A program made the translations under genes and the position numbers. Below, in pieces: positions 34,657 through 43,648 of a stretch of 64,000 nucleotides of DNA. The notes under the pieces are model-generated. The model was not told the DNA's origin and searched no databases. It was given only the letters and a program-made list of their open reading frames with translations. The stretch comes from an uncultured Halobacteriovorax sp. (GTDB lineage: Bacteria; Bdellovibrionota; Bacteriovoracia; Bacteriovoracales; Bacteriovoracaceae), in assembly GCA_913061265.1 (NCBI GenBank), contig CAJXVS010000004.1, forward strand, positions 248,001 through 312,000, in the 5' to 3' direction. The first letter of the stretch is position 1; every line of letters starts with the position of its first letter.

Positions 34657-35696
34657 TTTAAATCTTTATCAAATTGTTTTCTTGCATGTTCTAAATCTTG
34701 AACTCGTCCAACATCTATCCAGTTCTCATGCACTGGAAAAACCCCTCCGGTTTTTTCACCTTCAGTAATTTTTTTAAATAGGTCCGTCATGTCATAGTAA
34801 TCTTTGGGAATTTCATTTATGGCACTTTTATTTAAGACATAAACACCTGCATTAATAAAAACGCTATGAACAGGCTTCTCTACTATGCTTTTTATTTTTC
34901 CTTCCTCACTTCGAATGACTCCGTAAGGTATTTGGAACTCGTAGTTTCTCACACACATAGTTGCGTAGTTCTTTTTTTCATCATGAAATTCTAGGAGTCT
35001 TGAAAAATTAATTTCAGTCATCAAATCTCCATTAATCACAATTACTGGTTCATTACCAGTATCCCCAATTAATGAAAGTGCTCCTGCAGTGCCCATTTTT
35101 TCTTTTTCTTTCAGATAGCTTATCTGCACTCCAAATCGGGAGCCATCTCCAAAATAATCTTCAATTTGATGGGATAAATAGTTTACGGATATATGTATTT
35201 TATAAAGACCATGTTTCTTACAAAAATCAACAATATGCTCAAGGATTGGTTTTTCGTTAATTCTCAACAAAGGTTTTGGGCAATTAGTCGTTAGTTCACC
35301 AAGTCGGCTTCCAAGCCCGCCGGCCATAATAACAACGGCATTTTCCTTTAACTCTACTTCAGGTAACTCCGAGTTTAAATAGAGCCCTATAATGACATTT
35401 TCATTATCAACGACAGGTAATTGCTGAATCGACATTTCTTTCATCCTCGATCGAGCTTCACTGTCTTTCACTGGGGCCAAAGCTTTTACAGGCTCTGTAT
35501 TCATGATCTTCGAGACGCTCTCATCAAGAGACACTCCTCGAATCATACCTCTTCTAATATCTCCATCTGTGATAGTTCCAACAAGTTTTCCATTATCTTG
35601 AACCATTACAAAGCGTGAGGAGTTTGCATCAATTATCTTGATTGTATTTATGATTTTCTCGTCAGCTGAAACTGTAATTCGACTCCAGTCTTTCAT
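34653..35696 (-). CDS. ptmE: CBS-domain nucleotidyltransferase, PtmE/LegX type (GlcN-1-P guanylyltransferase)
   Basis: The 347-residue protein has two CBS motifs (about 1-115, with GTITDGDIRRG) followed by a sugar-1-phosphate nucleotidyltransferase domain starting VVIMAGGLGSRLGELTTNCP at 121-140. This order is that of PtmE, which makes GDP-glucosamine and so commits precursors to legionaminic acid in Campylobacter. It is coupled to legF. The CBS part may sense adenine nucleotides. Its presence supports the GDP-linked version of the pathway here. Confidence 0.9.
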   Translation of the reverse strand: MKDWSRITVSADEKIINTIKIIDANSSRFVMVQDNGKLVGTITDGDIRRGMIRGVSLDESVSKIMNTEPVKALAPVKDSEARSRMKEMSIQQLPVVDNENVIIGLYLNSELPEVELKENAVVIMAGGLGSRLGELTTNCPKPLLRINEKPILEHIVDFCKKHGLYKIHISVNYLSHQIEDYFGDGSRFGVQISYLKEKEKMGTAGALSLIGDTGNEPVIVINGDLMTEINFSRLLEFHDEKKNYATMCVRNYEFQIPYGVIRSEEGKIKSIVEKPVHSVFINAGVYVLNKSAINEIPKDYYDMTDLFKKITEGEKTGGVFPVHENWIDVGRVQDLEHARKQFDKDLK

Positions 35697-35879
35697 CGTC
35701 GAAATCCTTTTCTAAGGTCTTTAGTAGCGTTTTAAGAGGTTTTAAAATATCAAATATTACCTTCAATTCCAATGAAAACAAGAATTTGTGGAATTGTAAG
35801 AAGCTTCGCGGCATAGGAAAAAGGGCATCATTAAAGATGCAGCATGCTAATTTTATGATTTTAGATACTTAGGCTAAGC
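35697..35879. other. Intergenic gap between ptmE and the second asnB
   Basis: This 183-base AT-rich gap separates two minus-strand genes. It holds a terminator-like hairpin near its asnB side and should hold a promoter for ptmE-legF-cysC-sulfotransferase. No clear -35/-10 pair is visible to me and no open reading frame worth naming is present. Confidence 0.5.
35815..35840 (-). terminator. Possible Rho-independent terminator after the second asnB
   Basis: Read on the minus strand, GCATC-TTTAAT-GATGC (35840-35825) forms a 5-base-pair stem with a 6-base loop and is followed by CCTTTTT. It lies about 40 bases after the asnB stop. The stem is short, so the terminator is weak at best. Confidence 0.35.
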
Positions 35880-37688
35880 TTAGGTACTTGGCTGTTCACG
35901 CTTGAACTTCCTGAAGCACTCTAAGAAATACAACCTTTGCATTAGATAATTGTTTTTCTTTGTTGAGCGGTGACTCTCAAAGAGGTTTCTCAAAGCATCC
36001 GAGTTTAGAAACTCAGTGCTAATAGAGTCCTTTTCAAAAACCAAGCTCTCAATTTCGTCAATTCCTTCATCACTATCAAACCAAAGGAATAGATCAGATG
36101 GAAAACCCGTCTTTTCCCTATCTATGATTTCGAGTGGAACTTTGTCTTTAGCTACTTCTTTCAATATCTTTTTAGGAACATTTTCTTTAGCAGAATATTT
36201 TAAATCGACATCTAAAGAGTTTGCATAATCAAAGACGTTATAATTTAAAAATGGTTGCCGAAGTTCGACATGAGTGGCCATACCTATTCTGTCTTGCCTT
36301 TGAAGAAGAATTTGAAGTCTATAAAGTTGATCAAATAGCAATATGAGGGAAGATGAATCTTTTTCCTTGTTTTCAACAAGCCACTCCCAACATTCACCAT
36401 ATTCGATATCTTTTATATCTTTGCAGAGGTTTGCGACTATTTCTTTGCTTCCTAGTCCTCCACCATAATAAAGCTCTTCAACTACAGTAGACTTGTCCCC
36501 ACCTTCAGGATGACGCTTAATAAAGTCAACATGCCGATGATACCCACAAAAGATCTCATCCGCTCCTTCCCCAGAGATTAAGACCTTAGTCTTATCTTTA
36601 TGAGCTTGCTTGCAAATTTCATATAATTGCATAGAGTTTAAAAAGATTAGAGGCTCATCATGAATATAAGTTAAATATGGAACATACCTTTTTAAATCCA
36701 TATCTTTTTTCTTAATAACATTAAGTTCAAATGACGAATCGAAATTGTCATTTATATAATCAATACATTTTTTTGCATATGGAGACTCATCTATTTCATC
36801 TAGATAATTCCCAGCGCAATAGCCTTTAAGGTTTTTATGCCCACTCTCAGCTAATTGACCTGCAAGATAACTTGAATCAAGCCCCCCACTAATTAGTAGA
36901 CCTACCTTCACATCACTTAACATTCGACTATTTGTACTCTCTTTGAGCATTTCAGACATTTTTTCTTTTGGGCTTTGGTTATGTTGAGTTTTACCATCAG
37001 AAGGATAATTCATAAGGGACCAGTATTCTCTCACTGAAATATTAACGGTAGAGTTCTCAACCTCGAGGTAATGACCTGGCTTTAACTCAAGAACATCTCT
37101 ATAGATTGTCTTCTCTCCTGAAATCTTAGCCCTACATAGGTATTCGTATAGTCCTTTTTCATTAATCTGATCTGTAATAATGCCTGTTTCAAGAACTACT
37201 TTTATCTCTGAACCGAAGGCCAGTGAAGATCCATTCCTTGCATAATAAAGAAATTTTTCACCAATCCGGTCTCTAGCTATAAATGTTTTATCATCTTTTT
37301 TACTATAGGCTGCGAAGCAAAACATCCCCTCGATCAAGTCTAGAGTTTTCTCAATCCCATAAAGATCAAATAGCTCTACCAATACTTCTGTATCAGAGTT
37401 TGTCCTTAATGTTACACCCTCTTTTTTAAGATTTTCCTGAAGTAGAGGCGTGTTATAAATTTCACCATTGTAGGTAACTGTTGAATTTCCACTTATTGAA
37501 GTCATGGGCTGAATGCCATTTGCTTCGTCAATAATACTTAAACGTGTATGACCTAGAAATAAATTCTTATCTCTAAAGAAACCAAAAGCATCGGGGCCTC
37601 TATGAGACAATTTTTGAGTAATCTCTTCATGCGGTATATTTTTTAAATCTGATACACTCGTTGAAATGAATCCATAAATCCCGCACAT
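35880..37688 (-). CDS. asnB: Glutamine-hydrolysing asparagine synthase-like amidotransferase (second copy)
   Basis: The 602-residue protein begins MCGIYGF with the Cys2 nucleophile. It has LSHRGPDAFG (28-37), YNGEIYNT (73-80) and PP-loop SGGLDSS at 267-273, so both glutaminase and synthetase halves look active. It is distinct in sequence from the copy at 4227-6098. It lies between the unknown 581-residue gene and the ptmE-legF operon, so it may amidate a carboxyl group of a nonulosonic or uronic acid in the glycan. Housekeeping asparagine synthesis is a less likely alternative given three family members in one locus. Confidence 0.87.
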   Translation of the reverse strand: MCGIYGFISTSVSDLKNIPHEEITQKLSHRGPDAFGFFRDKNLFLGHTRLSIIDEANGIQPMTSISGNSTVTYNGEIYNTPLLQENLKKEGVTLRTNSDTEVLVELFDLYGIEKTLDLIEGMFCFAAYSKKDDKTFIARDRIGEKFLYYARNGSSLAFGSEIKVVLETGIITDQINEKGLYEYLCRAKISGEKTIYRDVLELKPGHYLEVENSTVNISVREYWSLMNYPSDGKTQHNQSPKEKMSEMLKESTNSRMLSDVKVGLLISGGLDSSYLAGQLAESGHKNLKGYCAGNYLDEIDESPYAKKCIDYINDNFDSSFELNVIKKKDMDLKRYVPYLTYIHDEPLIFLNSMQLYEICKQAHKDKTKVLISGEGADEIFCGYHRHVDFIKRHPEGGDKSTVVEELYYGGGLGSKEIVANLCKDIKDIEYGECWEWLVENKEKDSSSLILLFDQLYRLQILLQRQDRIGMATHVELRQPFLNYNVFDYANSLDVDLKYSAKENVPKKILKEVAKDKVPLEIIDREKTGFPSDLFLWFDSDEGIDEIESLVFEKDSISTEFLNSDALRNLFESHRSTKKNNYLMQRLYFLECFRKFKREQPST

Positions 37689-37764
37689 TAAAACCTCGCA
37701 GACAAATTGCCATTAACGCTATCCTAGCACAACCTGTAAATCGATGTCATACAATTAGTAGATT

Positions 37765-39510
37765 CTAAAGGTTCTCAAGTGTATTCAAAAAGACCTTCTT
37801 TTGAGATATCTCAGTTGAGAAGTATTGATCTACTAGCTTTTTCCTACTAGCTTCTTTTGCCTTCCATGCGCTTTCAATTTTATCCAAATCTGAGTTGATA
37901 AAGTCAGCTAACAATTCATGAAAGTTCTCTTCACTTTCATCAAAGACAAATAATGCTTCCGACATTAAATCTTTTAGTTCGGGTTTAATGGTTTTATTGT
38001 AGCTTTTGTCTATAAAGACAGTTGGAATATCTGAGAATACTGGCCAAGAAAGAGTACTCGTTGCATGTGTTGTAATTATAAGATTATAATCTCGTAAGAA
38101 GTAGCGTACATCTTTTTTCTCTTCAACTAAATTTATATTCTGATGTTTTATAACTTCTTTAAGTACATAGTCTTTTTCTAAGTACCTAAGTGTTGTCATA
38201 GGATATGCCTTGTAGTCTACCCCTGAATCAATCTTTGAAAGTGAGTTCTTAACTAATTCATATTCAAATTCAGACTGTAAAGAATCATTCTCCGACGAAA
38301 CAAACAACCCTAAATTCCCTCTATAAAGGTTGGTTGAAAGATAAACAATTTTCTTAGGTGGAGCTTTTTTGTTTTTTCTCTTGATCTTATGATGAGAACT
38401 ACTTGCGCCGCTAACGACTGCTTTAGCACTAAAAAACCTATTCGCTTCCTCTACTTTTCTCACTTCATTATTATAGAAAAAACAAACTTCTGATATATTA
38501 CCGTCCGACATACAATCAATTTCATCATATTGATCAGATAATTCTTTTGAAATTCCATGTTGAAACGAGACTAAAGCGGGCCTTTTGTCTAAGGCTGCTA
38601 AGGAGAGCATCGCCGGTATAGACGTATATCCACAAAATATGAAATCTTTCTCAAGATTCATTTGTTTTACTAATTCACTCCATGACTTAGTGTATGAAGA
38701 ATTTTCTTTATAGGCGGCTATTAAATCGTTTTTAAATACTTCTTTCGAATTCGGAACCAATTCTTCAACAATTAAGTCTTTAAAAATAGTCTCAAAAATA
38801 TATTCACCAACTTGTAGAATCTTATCATTACTTTCTTGAGAAAGTTCTACTCCCTTTTCTGAAGATGGTTTAATACTCTGTACTTCGTATCCATTGAAGA
38901 ACATCTCAGCTAAAGCATCGTTCAGAAGTTCATTCTCCCTATAGAAATAGACCTTACCTTTCTTACCTCTAATGAACCTCTTACCTATTTTAAAAAGGGT
39001 TTGTTTCATAGACTTTAACTTTAATTTCTCAATCAAAGTAATCTTGCCATCTTTTGTAAAGAGATCATCAACGTTTGAAAGTTCCACATCTACTTCAGAA
39101 AAGCGGCAAACCCCTTCTAGATATTCCTTCCATCGAAAGTCGACATGAGCTAACCGAGGATCTTTCTTTGAGTTTTTATACTTAATTTGAGTAATGGCCC
39201 CATCAAGTTTCTTCTGATCGATGCCCATTAACTTATAAACATCTCTAAAAAATCGAACACTCGTAATCAATGCGGTATACTTATTTTTTCCTAATTGATC
39301 ATCTAAATAAGAATCTATTTTCTCAAGAGAGATTTTTATACTTTCTTGAAATTCTTTTAGCGAATGAGTATCCCAACGGGCATCAAACTGATTAACTTCT
39401 TTAAAGTTTCGAATAATATTAGGTGAACATGTAAAAACGTTTGAAAGACTTATGTTTTCGTTAGATAAGTATTCTTCAAGCACGAGTTCGCTATCGCATA
39501 AGTATATCAC
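37765..39510 (-). CDS. Unknown surface-carbohydrate protein, GT-B-like candidate
   Basis: I do not recognise a named family with confidence for this 581-residue protein. The second half contains CGYTSIPAMLSLAALDKRP, VSFQHGISKEL, IVYLSTNLYRGN, YKAYPMTTLRYL and LIITTHATSTLSWP with IPTVFID after it. This looks like a GT-B/CDP-glycerol- or sialyltransferase-like nucleotide-binding region in which QHG and THATST would contact the donor. Similar large proteins occur, in my memory, beside nonulosonic-acid genes in Leptospira-type clusters. It could be the transferase for the CMP-activated acid. It shares one base with the AAC(3)-like gene and has no signal peptide. Confidence 0.55.
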   Translation of the reverse strand: MIYLCDSELVLEEYLSNENISLSNVFTCSPNIIRNFKEVNQFDARWDTHSLKEFQESIKISLEKIDSYLDDQLGKNKYTALITSVRFFRDVYKLMGIDQKKLDGAITQIKYKNSKKDPRLAHVDFRWKEYLEGVCRFSEVDVELSNVDDLFTKDGKITLIEKLKLKSMKQTLFKIGKRFIRGKKGKVYFYRENELLNDALAEMFFNGYEVQSIKPSSEKGVELSQESNDKILQVGEYIFETIFKDLIVEELVPNSKEVFKNDLIAAYKENSSYTKSWSELVKQMNLEKDFIFCGYTSIPAMLSLAALDKRPALVSFQHGISKELSDQYDEIDCMSDGNISEVCFFYNNEVRKVEEANRFFSAKAVVSGASSSHHKIKRKNKKAPPKKIVYLSTNLYRGNLGLFVSSENDSLQSEFEYELVKNSLSKIDSGVDYKAYPMTTLRYLEKDYVLKEVIKHQNINLVEEKKDVRYFLRDYNLIITTHATSTLSWPVFSDIPTVFIDKSYNKTIKPELKDLMSEALFVFDESEENFHELLADFINSDLDKIESAWKAKEASRKKLVDQYFSTEISQKKVFLNTLENL

Positions 39511-40316
39511 TAAAGCACCTTCATCTGTTTCTCAGTACAACGAATTCCCCATTCATCTCGGTTTGTGTTAACGAGTGCCATAGGGTCCTTTTCCATTTCA
39601 ATTTTAAGAAACTCAAAGATATCTCGAAATTTTAATATACGCACAATAGCACTACCAATTTTTCCAACTTCAACTTTCCCTTGTTTCTCAAGTTCCATCC
39701 CGAAATGATTAATATTAGGAAGGTATTCTAACTTGCGAACGAACATTTTATAATCAACAGTCCTTAATTTATCGTTAATTTTTATCGATCCGGAAAAAGT
39801 CTTCCAGTACCTGTAGGGAACTCTTAGTTGTTCTTCTAAATAGTGATAGAAGGAGATTTTATTATAGTCGCAACCCAACAACACAATAGTTCCATCAAGC
39901 TTAAGTAATTTATCAAAGGCCGAATTATTACCAAATGTAGTTTCACAGTCCATTCGCACCAAGTCCCTAGAATGCTTTCCTACCGCTGCAATAGATTGCA
40001 TTGGGTTGAGATTACGTAGAACTTTCTCATTATTGATTGTCATCTTTCTAAAAGTTTCAGGAATTTTCCCAGTGCCACATTTCGTGTCAATTGGGTCGTA
40101 AAACTTCTCTTCATTAAACTGAAACGAAAAGGTTGGCATTACTAGTGTCGCATCTCTACCTAAGCTCTCAAAGAACTCCTCTATAAAAGCCGCTACATCA
40201 ACTGGTTTGTCTCCCAAGGAGGACAAAGATGAATGAAGAAAGACTGGAGATTTGTCATCAACAGCGCAACGCAAAAAAGCTCTTTCCTCTGTGTTAATCA
40301 TGAATTTCCTGAGCAT
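39510..40316 (-). CDS. AAC(3)-family N-acetyltransferase, probably sugar-directed
   Basis: The 268-residue protein has the Antibiotic_NAT family marks: VFLHSSLSSLGD near residue 25, ATLVMPTFSF, GTGKIPETFR and SIAAVGKHSRDLV. Family members acetylate an amino group of a sugar ring with acetyl-CoA. In surface-polysaccharide loci they act on amino sugars and not on aminoglycoside drugs. It is a candidate for the missing LegH-like acetylation or for a later N-acylation. The gene overlaps its downstream neighbour by one base and is divergent from rmlA, 85 bases away. Confidence 0.8.
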   Translation of the reverse strand: MLRKFMINTEERAFLRCAVDDKSPVFLHSSLSSLGDKPVDVAAFIEEFFESLGRDATLVMPTFSFQFNEEKFYDPIDTKCGTGKIPETFRKMTINNEKVLRNLNPMQSIAAVGKHSRDLVRMDCETTFGNNSAFDKLLKLDGTIVLLGCDYNKISFYHYLEEQLRVPYRYWKTFSGSIKINDKLRTVDYKMFVRKLEYLPNINHFGMELEKQGKVEVGKIGSAIVRILKFRDIFEFLKIEMEKDPMALVNTNRDEWGIRCTEKQMKVL

Positions 40317-40401
40317 ATTGAGTTTTTCATTTCTAGAAGGCAGTGCTAAGTTGAGCCTTTAACATTCGCATATTTACAACCGTGCGTCAATAGAGGTTTT
40401 C

Positions 40402-41274
40402 ATGAAGGGAATTATCCTTGCAGGTGGGAGTGGTACAAGACTTCATCCCCTTACAAAAATTTGTTCTAAACAATTACTTCCGGTTTATGACAAGCCGATG
40501 ATTTACTATCCCCTTTCTCTCTTGATGCTTGGCGGGATTCGTGACATTCAAATTATAACCACACCTAAAGATGTTCCATTCTTTAAAGACCTCTTAGGCG
40601 ACGGATCTCATTTAGGAATTAACCTTACATATCAAATTCAAGAAAACCCTAATGGTCTCCCAGAGGCCTTTATTCTAGCAGAAGATTTTATCGGTGATGA
40701 TCCCGTTATTATGATCTTAGGTGACAATCTTTTTTACGGTGATCAATTTATTAATAAACATATTCTTCCCGCTATCAAATCAAAAACACCTACTGTCTTT
40801 GCCTACACAGTTCAAGACCCTCAAAGATATGGTGTTGTTGAACTTGGACCAAATAAAACAATCTTATCTATAGAAGAAAAACCCGAAAATCCAAAATCAG
40901 ACTACGCCCTTACAGGTCTTTATATTTTTGATAATAATGCTGCAGAAATTGCAAAAGGCCTAAAGCCTTCTAAACGTGGCGAAATTGAAATCGTCGATAT
41001 GATTCAGCACTATAGCGACATTGGGAACTTAAACGTCGAGACCCTCGGGCGCGGAGTTGCGTGGTTAGACACTGGGACACATGAAAGCCTCCTTGGTGCT
41101 TCACAATATATTGAGATCATAGAAAAGAGACAAGGTGTAAAGATCGCTTGCCTAGAAGAGATTGCTTATCACCTAGGTTATATAACTCTTGACCAACTTG
41201 AAGAACTTGCTAATCAATATAAAAATGGAACTTATGGGCAATATCTTCTTAGGTATGCTCAAAAACAAAGATGA
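40402..41274 (+). CDS. rmlA: Glucose-1-phosphate thymidylyltransferase
   Basis: This 290-residue enzyme makes dTDP-glucose. Motifs are [14 protein letters not shown] (5-18), [19 protein letters not shown] and EIVDMIQHY. Identity is strong: RmlA is highly conserved and has this length. It opens an operon of seven plus-strand genes and overlaps the TIM-barrel gene by 4 bases. No rmlB, rmlC or rmlD is in the window, so dTDP-4-keto-6-deoxyglucose must come from an RmlB encoded elsewhere. WecE at 46414-47544 would be one user of that product. Confidence 0.95.
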   Translation: MKGIILAGGSGTRLHPLTKICSKQLLPVYDKPMIYYPLSLLMLGGIRDIQIITTPKDVPFFKDLLGDGSHLGINLTYQIQENPNGLPEAFILAEDFIGDDPVIMILGDNLFYGDQFINKHILPAIKSKTPTVFAYTVQDPQRYGVVELGPNKTILSIEEKPENPKSDYALTGLYIFDNNAAEIAKGLKPSKRGEIEIVDMIQHYSDIGNLNVETLGRGVAWLDTGTHESLLGASQYIEIIEKRQGVKIACLEEIAYHLGYITLDQLEELANQYKNGTYGQYLLRYAQKQR

Positions 41275-42044
41275 GAAAACTAGCAACTCCTATTTCACAT
41301 TTATTCTACGAAGATAAGAGTGTCTACGAAGACATTATTAAATATTCAGACTGTCTTGAAGGCCGAGATAGAACTCATAATTTATCTTTTCCTGAAGAAG
41401 AAATCTTCCACTCAGATTATCAACCCATTCATGAACTAAGTGATTCTCTCTGGAAGTATTTTGAAAAAGTCGCTAAATCAAAGCCATATATTAAAATGGT
41501 TTCATTTCATGTTGCTTCAAGTTGTGATCAGCCGATTCTAAATGGAAGGATGTGGGAGGAAGGTGGAAGAGTTTATACTGTCGAGGAGATGAAAGAGAAT
41601 GCTAAGTCTAATTTCAAAAGACTCAGAACAATTTTTCCCGATGGCGTAAGATTTGCCATTGAAAATAATAACTACTATCCAACAAAAGCTTACGAACATG
41701 TTTGTGAGGCTGAATTCATTTCAGACCTAGCTAAAGAGAATGACCTTTATTTCTTATTCGATATCGCTCACTCAATGGTTTCAGCAAAAAACATGAAAGT
41801 TGATTGGAAGGACTATATTGGTAAACTCCCCTTAGAGAGAATGATCCAAGTTCATATCTGCACTCCTGGTGATGACTCTGGTCTAGCCTTTGATGCCCAC
41901 GAGTATCCTAGTGAACAAATATTAGAAGTCGTTAAGGACCTCTTAAAATATCCAAGCTTAGAGTATTTCACCGTGGAGTATTACAAAGACAAGGATAAGT
42001 TAATCGATTCTCTGAAACAAGTTAGGAGTATTATCAATGACTAA
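41271..42044 (+). CDS. TIM-barrel sugar isomerase/epimerase-like protein
   Basis: The 257-residue protein has a xylose-isomerase-like TIM-barrel pattern with candidate metal ligands in [28 protein letters not shown]-like ([12 protein letters not shown]), QVHICTPG and YFTVEYY. Such proteins isomerise or epimerise sugars. Its coupled position between RmlA and an SDR, in an operon with a NeuB-like synthase, suggests that it acts on a precursor of the ulosonic acid. No specific reaction is known to me. It overlaps rmlA by 4 and the SDR by 8 bases. Confidence 0.7.
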   Translation: MRKLATPISHLFYEDKSVYEDIIKYSDCLEGRDRTHNLSFPEEEIFHSDYQPIHELSDSLWKYFEKVAKSKPYIKMVSFHVASSCDQPILNGRMWEEGGRVYTVEEMKENAKSNFKRLRTIFPDGVRFAIENNNYYPTKAYEHVCEAEFISDLAKENDLYFLFDIAHSMVSAKNMKVDWKDYIGKLPLERMIQVHICTPGDDSGLAFDAHEYPSEQILEVVKDLLKYPSLEYFTVEYYKDKDKLIDSLKQVRSIIND

Positions 42045-42795
42045 TTCACTTTTTAGTTTAGATGGAAAGCTTGCTATTGTAACTGGTGCTACTGGGCAGC
42101 TTGGTTCAAAGTTTTGCGAAGCTTTAGATCAGTCAGGAGCAAAAGTAATAGGTATCGATTTAAAAGAATCTAAAGATTTCCCTTATCCAGTTTACGCCTG
42201 CAATATTAGCGATGAAGATAATGTTTCAGCAGTATTTGAAGAAATAAATAAAGACCATGGCGCACCTTCGATTCTCATCAATAATGCAGGTGTCAGTACT
42301 TTCGAGAATTTTGAAGATAGAAAAGCCGAATCGTTTGATTGGGTTATGGATACAAATTTAAAAGGAACCTTCCTTTGCCTCCAAAAATTTGTTGCTCTCG
42401 CCGACAAGAATAAAATTAAGAATGCCTCTATTGTAAACATCGCTTCAATGTACGGCATAATTAGCCCTGATTTTAGAATCTATACAGACTGTGACCGAAA
42501 GAACTCGGAAGTTTATGGAGCCACCAAAGCTGGTGTCATTCAAATGACTAAATACTTTGCCGTTCATTTAGCAGATAGAAATATTCGAGTTAACGCAGTT
42601 TCTCCCGGAGGCATCTTAAATCCAGAAAGCCCACAAGGAGAAGACTTCCAATCGCATTACGCCTTTAGATGTCCCATGAAAAGAATGGCTTTAGCAGAAG
42701 AAATGGTAGGTGCCGTGGTTTATTTATCTAGCCCAGCAGCCTCATATACTAATGGTTTAAATATGGTAATCGATGGCGGAATGAGCTGTTGGTAA
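42037..42795 (+). CDS. Short-chain dehydrogenase/reductase (PtmA-like)
   Basis: This 252-residue classical SDR has cofactor motif VTGATGQLGSKF, INNAGVST, VNIASMYG and the YxxxK pair in VYGATKAGVIQM, ending with the usual NGLNMVIDGGMSCW. Its insertion ISPDFRIYTDCDRKNSEV is seen in SDRs of nonulosonic-acid clusters such as PtmA. It would oxidise or reduce a sugar hydroxyl or ketone, possibly making the keto group for the class III aminotransferase encoded downstream. Substrate unknown. Confidence 0.85.
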   Translation: MTNSLFSLDGKLAIVTGATGQLGSKFCEALDQSGAKVIGIDLKESKDFPYPVYACNISDEDNVSAVFEEINKDHGAPSILINNAGVSTFENFEDRKAESFDWVMDTNLKGTFLCLQKFVALADKNKIKNASIVNIASMYGIISPDFRIYTDCDRKNSEVYGATKAGVIQMTKYFAVHLADRNIRVNAVSPGGILNPESPQGEDFQSHYAFRCPMKRMALAEEMVGAVVYLSSPAASYTNGLNMVIDGGMSCW

Positions 42796-42811
42796 ACTTA
42801 AGGAGTTACTA

Positions 42812-43648
42812 ATGAAAAATCTTTCAGAATACGGATATAAGACTAACAACCGCTATTACACAATCGCTGAGATTGGAATTAATCACGGTGGTGACATGGA
42901 AGTTGCTAAAAAACTAATCGAGTCAGCTGCTAGAACAGGTGTCGACTCTGTGAAGTTTCAAACCTATATTACTGAGAAAAGAACTCCTAAGGATTCACCT
43001 ATTTTTGATATTTTAAAAAAATGTGAACTTCCTTTTGAAGCCTTTTCAGAGCTTAAGGCCTTTGCCAATAATTTAAACTTAGAGTTTTTCTCAACACCAT
43101 TTGATGAAGAAAGCGTCGATCTTTTAAATGAGATAGGATGCGACCTTTATAAGATTGCATCTTTCGATGTTGTAAATCACAAGCTTCTCACTAAAGTAGC
43201 GAAAACCAAGAAACCAATTATTCTATCAGTAGGAATGTCTAACTTAGAAGAAATCAAGACGGCTTACTCTATCCTTACAGAACAGGGAGCCCCAGTAACT
43301 CTCCTTCATTGTATTTCTGCATACCCAACGGCTCCTGAAGATGCGAACTTAGGAGCGATTGAAATCCTTAAGAAAAGTTTCGATTGTGTTATAGGACAAT
43401 CTGATCACACAGATGATATCAAAGTTCCAACATTCGCAGCCGCTATGGGCGCACAAGTCCTTGAAAAGCACTTTAAAATAGATGAAGCCATGGATTGTAT
43501 AGATGCACCTGTTTCAATTACAGAAGATCAATTGCGTCAGCTTGTTCAAAACCTAAAAGAAGTAGACAGTATCTTAGGCTCAGGACAAGTAATGTTAACG
43601 GATGCTCAAGCTCCCTGTGAACAATATAGGCGCCCTAGCTCACTATGA
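42812..43648 (+). CDS. Short NeuB-type ulosonic acid synthase lacking the SAF domain
   Basis: The 278-residue protein is a second NeuB-family PEP-condensing enzyme. It has IAEIGINHGGDMEVAKKL, DSVKFQTYI, FFSTPFDEESV, SVGMSNLEEI, IGQSDHTDD and VLEKHFKI. It ends soon after the TIM barrel (GQVMLTDAQAPCEQYRRPSSL-like tail, the last 21 residues) with no SAF domain. In NeuB proper the SAF domain of the partner subunit contacts the sugar substrate. The missing domain suggests a different, perhaps smaller or differently bound, aldose substrate. AAGGAG precedes the ATG. It is coupled by ATGA to the GNAT gene. Confidence 0.88.
   Translation: MKNLSEYGYKTNNRYYTIAEIGINHGGDMEVAKKLIESAARTGVDSVKFQTYITEKRTPKDSPIFDILKKCELPFEAFSELKAFANNLNLEFFSTPFDEESVDLLNEIGCDLYKIASFDVVNHKLLTKVAKTKKPIILSVGMSNLEEIKTAYSILTEQGAPVTLLHCISAYPTAPEDANLGAIEILKKSFDCVIGQSDHTDDIKVPTFAAAMGAQVLEKHFKIDEAMDCIDAPVSITEDQLRQLVQNLKEVDSILGSGQVMLTDAQAPCEQYRRPSSL

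Noticed and set aside
39510-40316. Aminoglycoside 3-N-acetyltransferase as an antibiotic resistance gene
   Set aside because: The fold family is shared, but the gene lies within a glycan operon and family members in such loci act on amino sugars. Nothing indicates a resistance cassette or mobile element.
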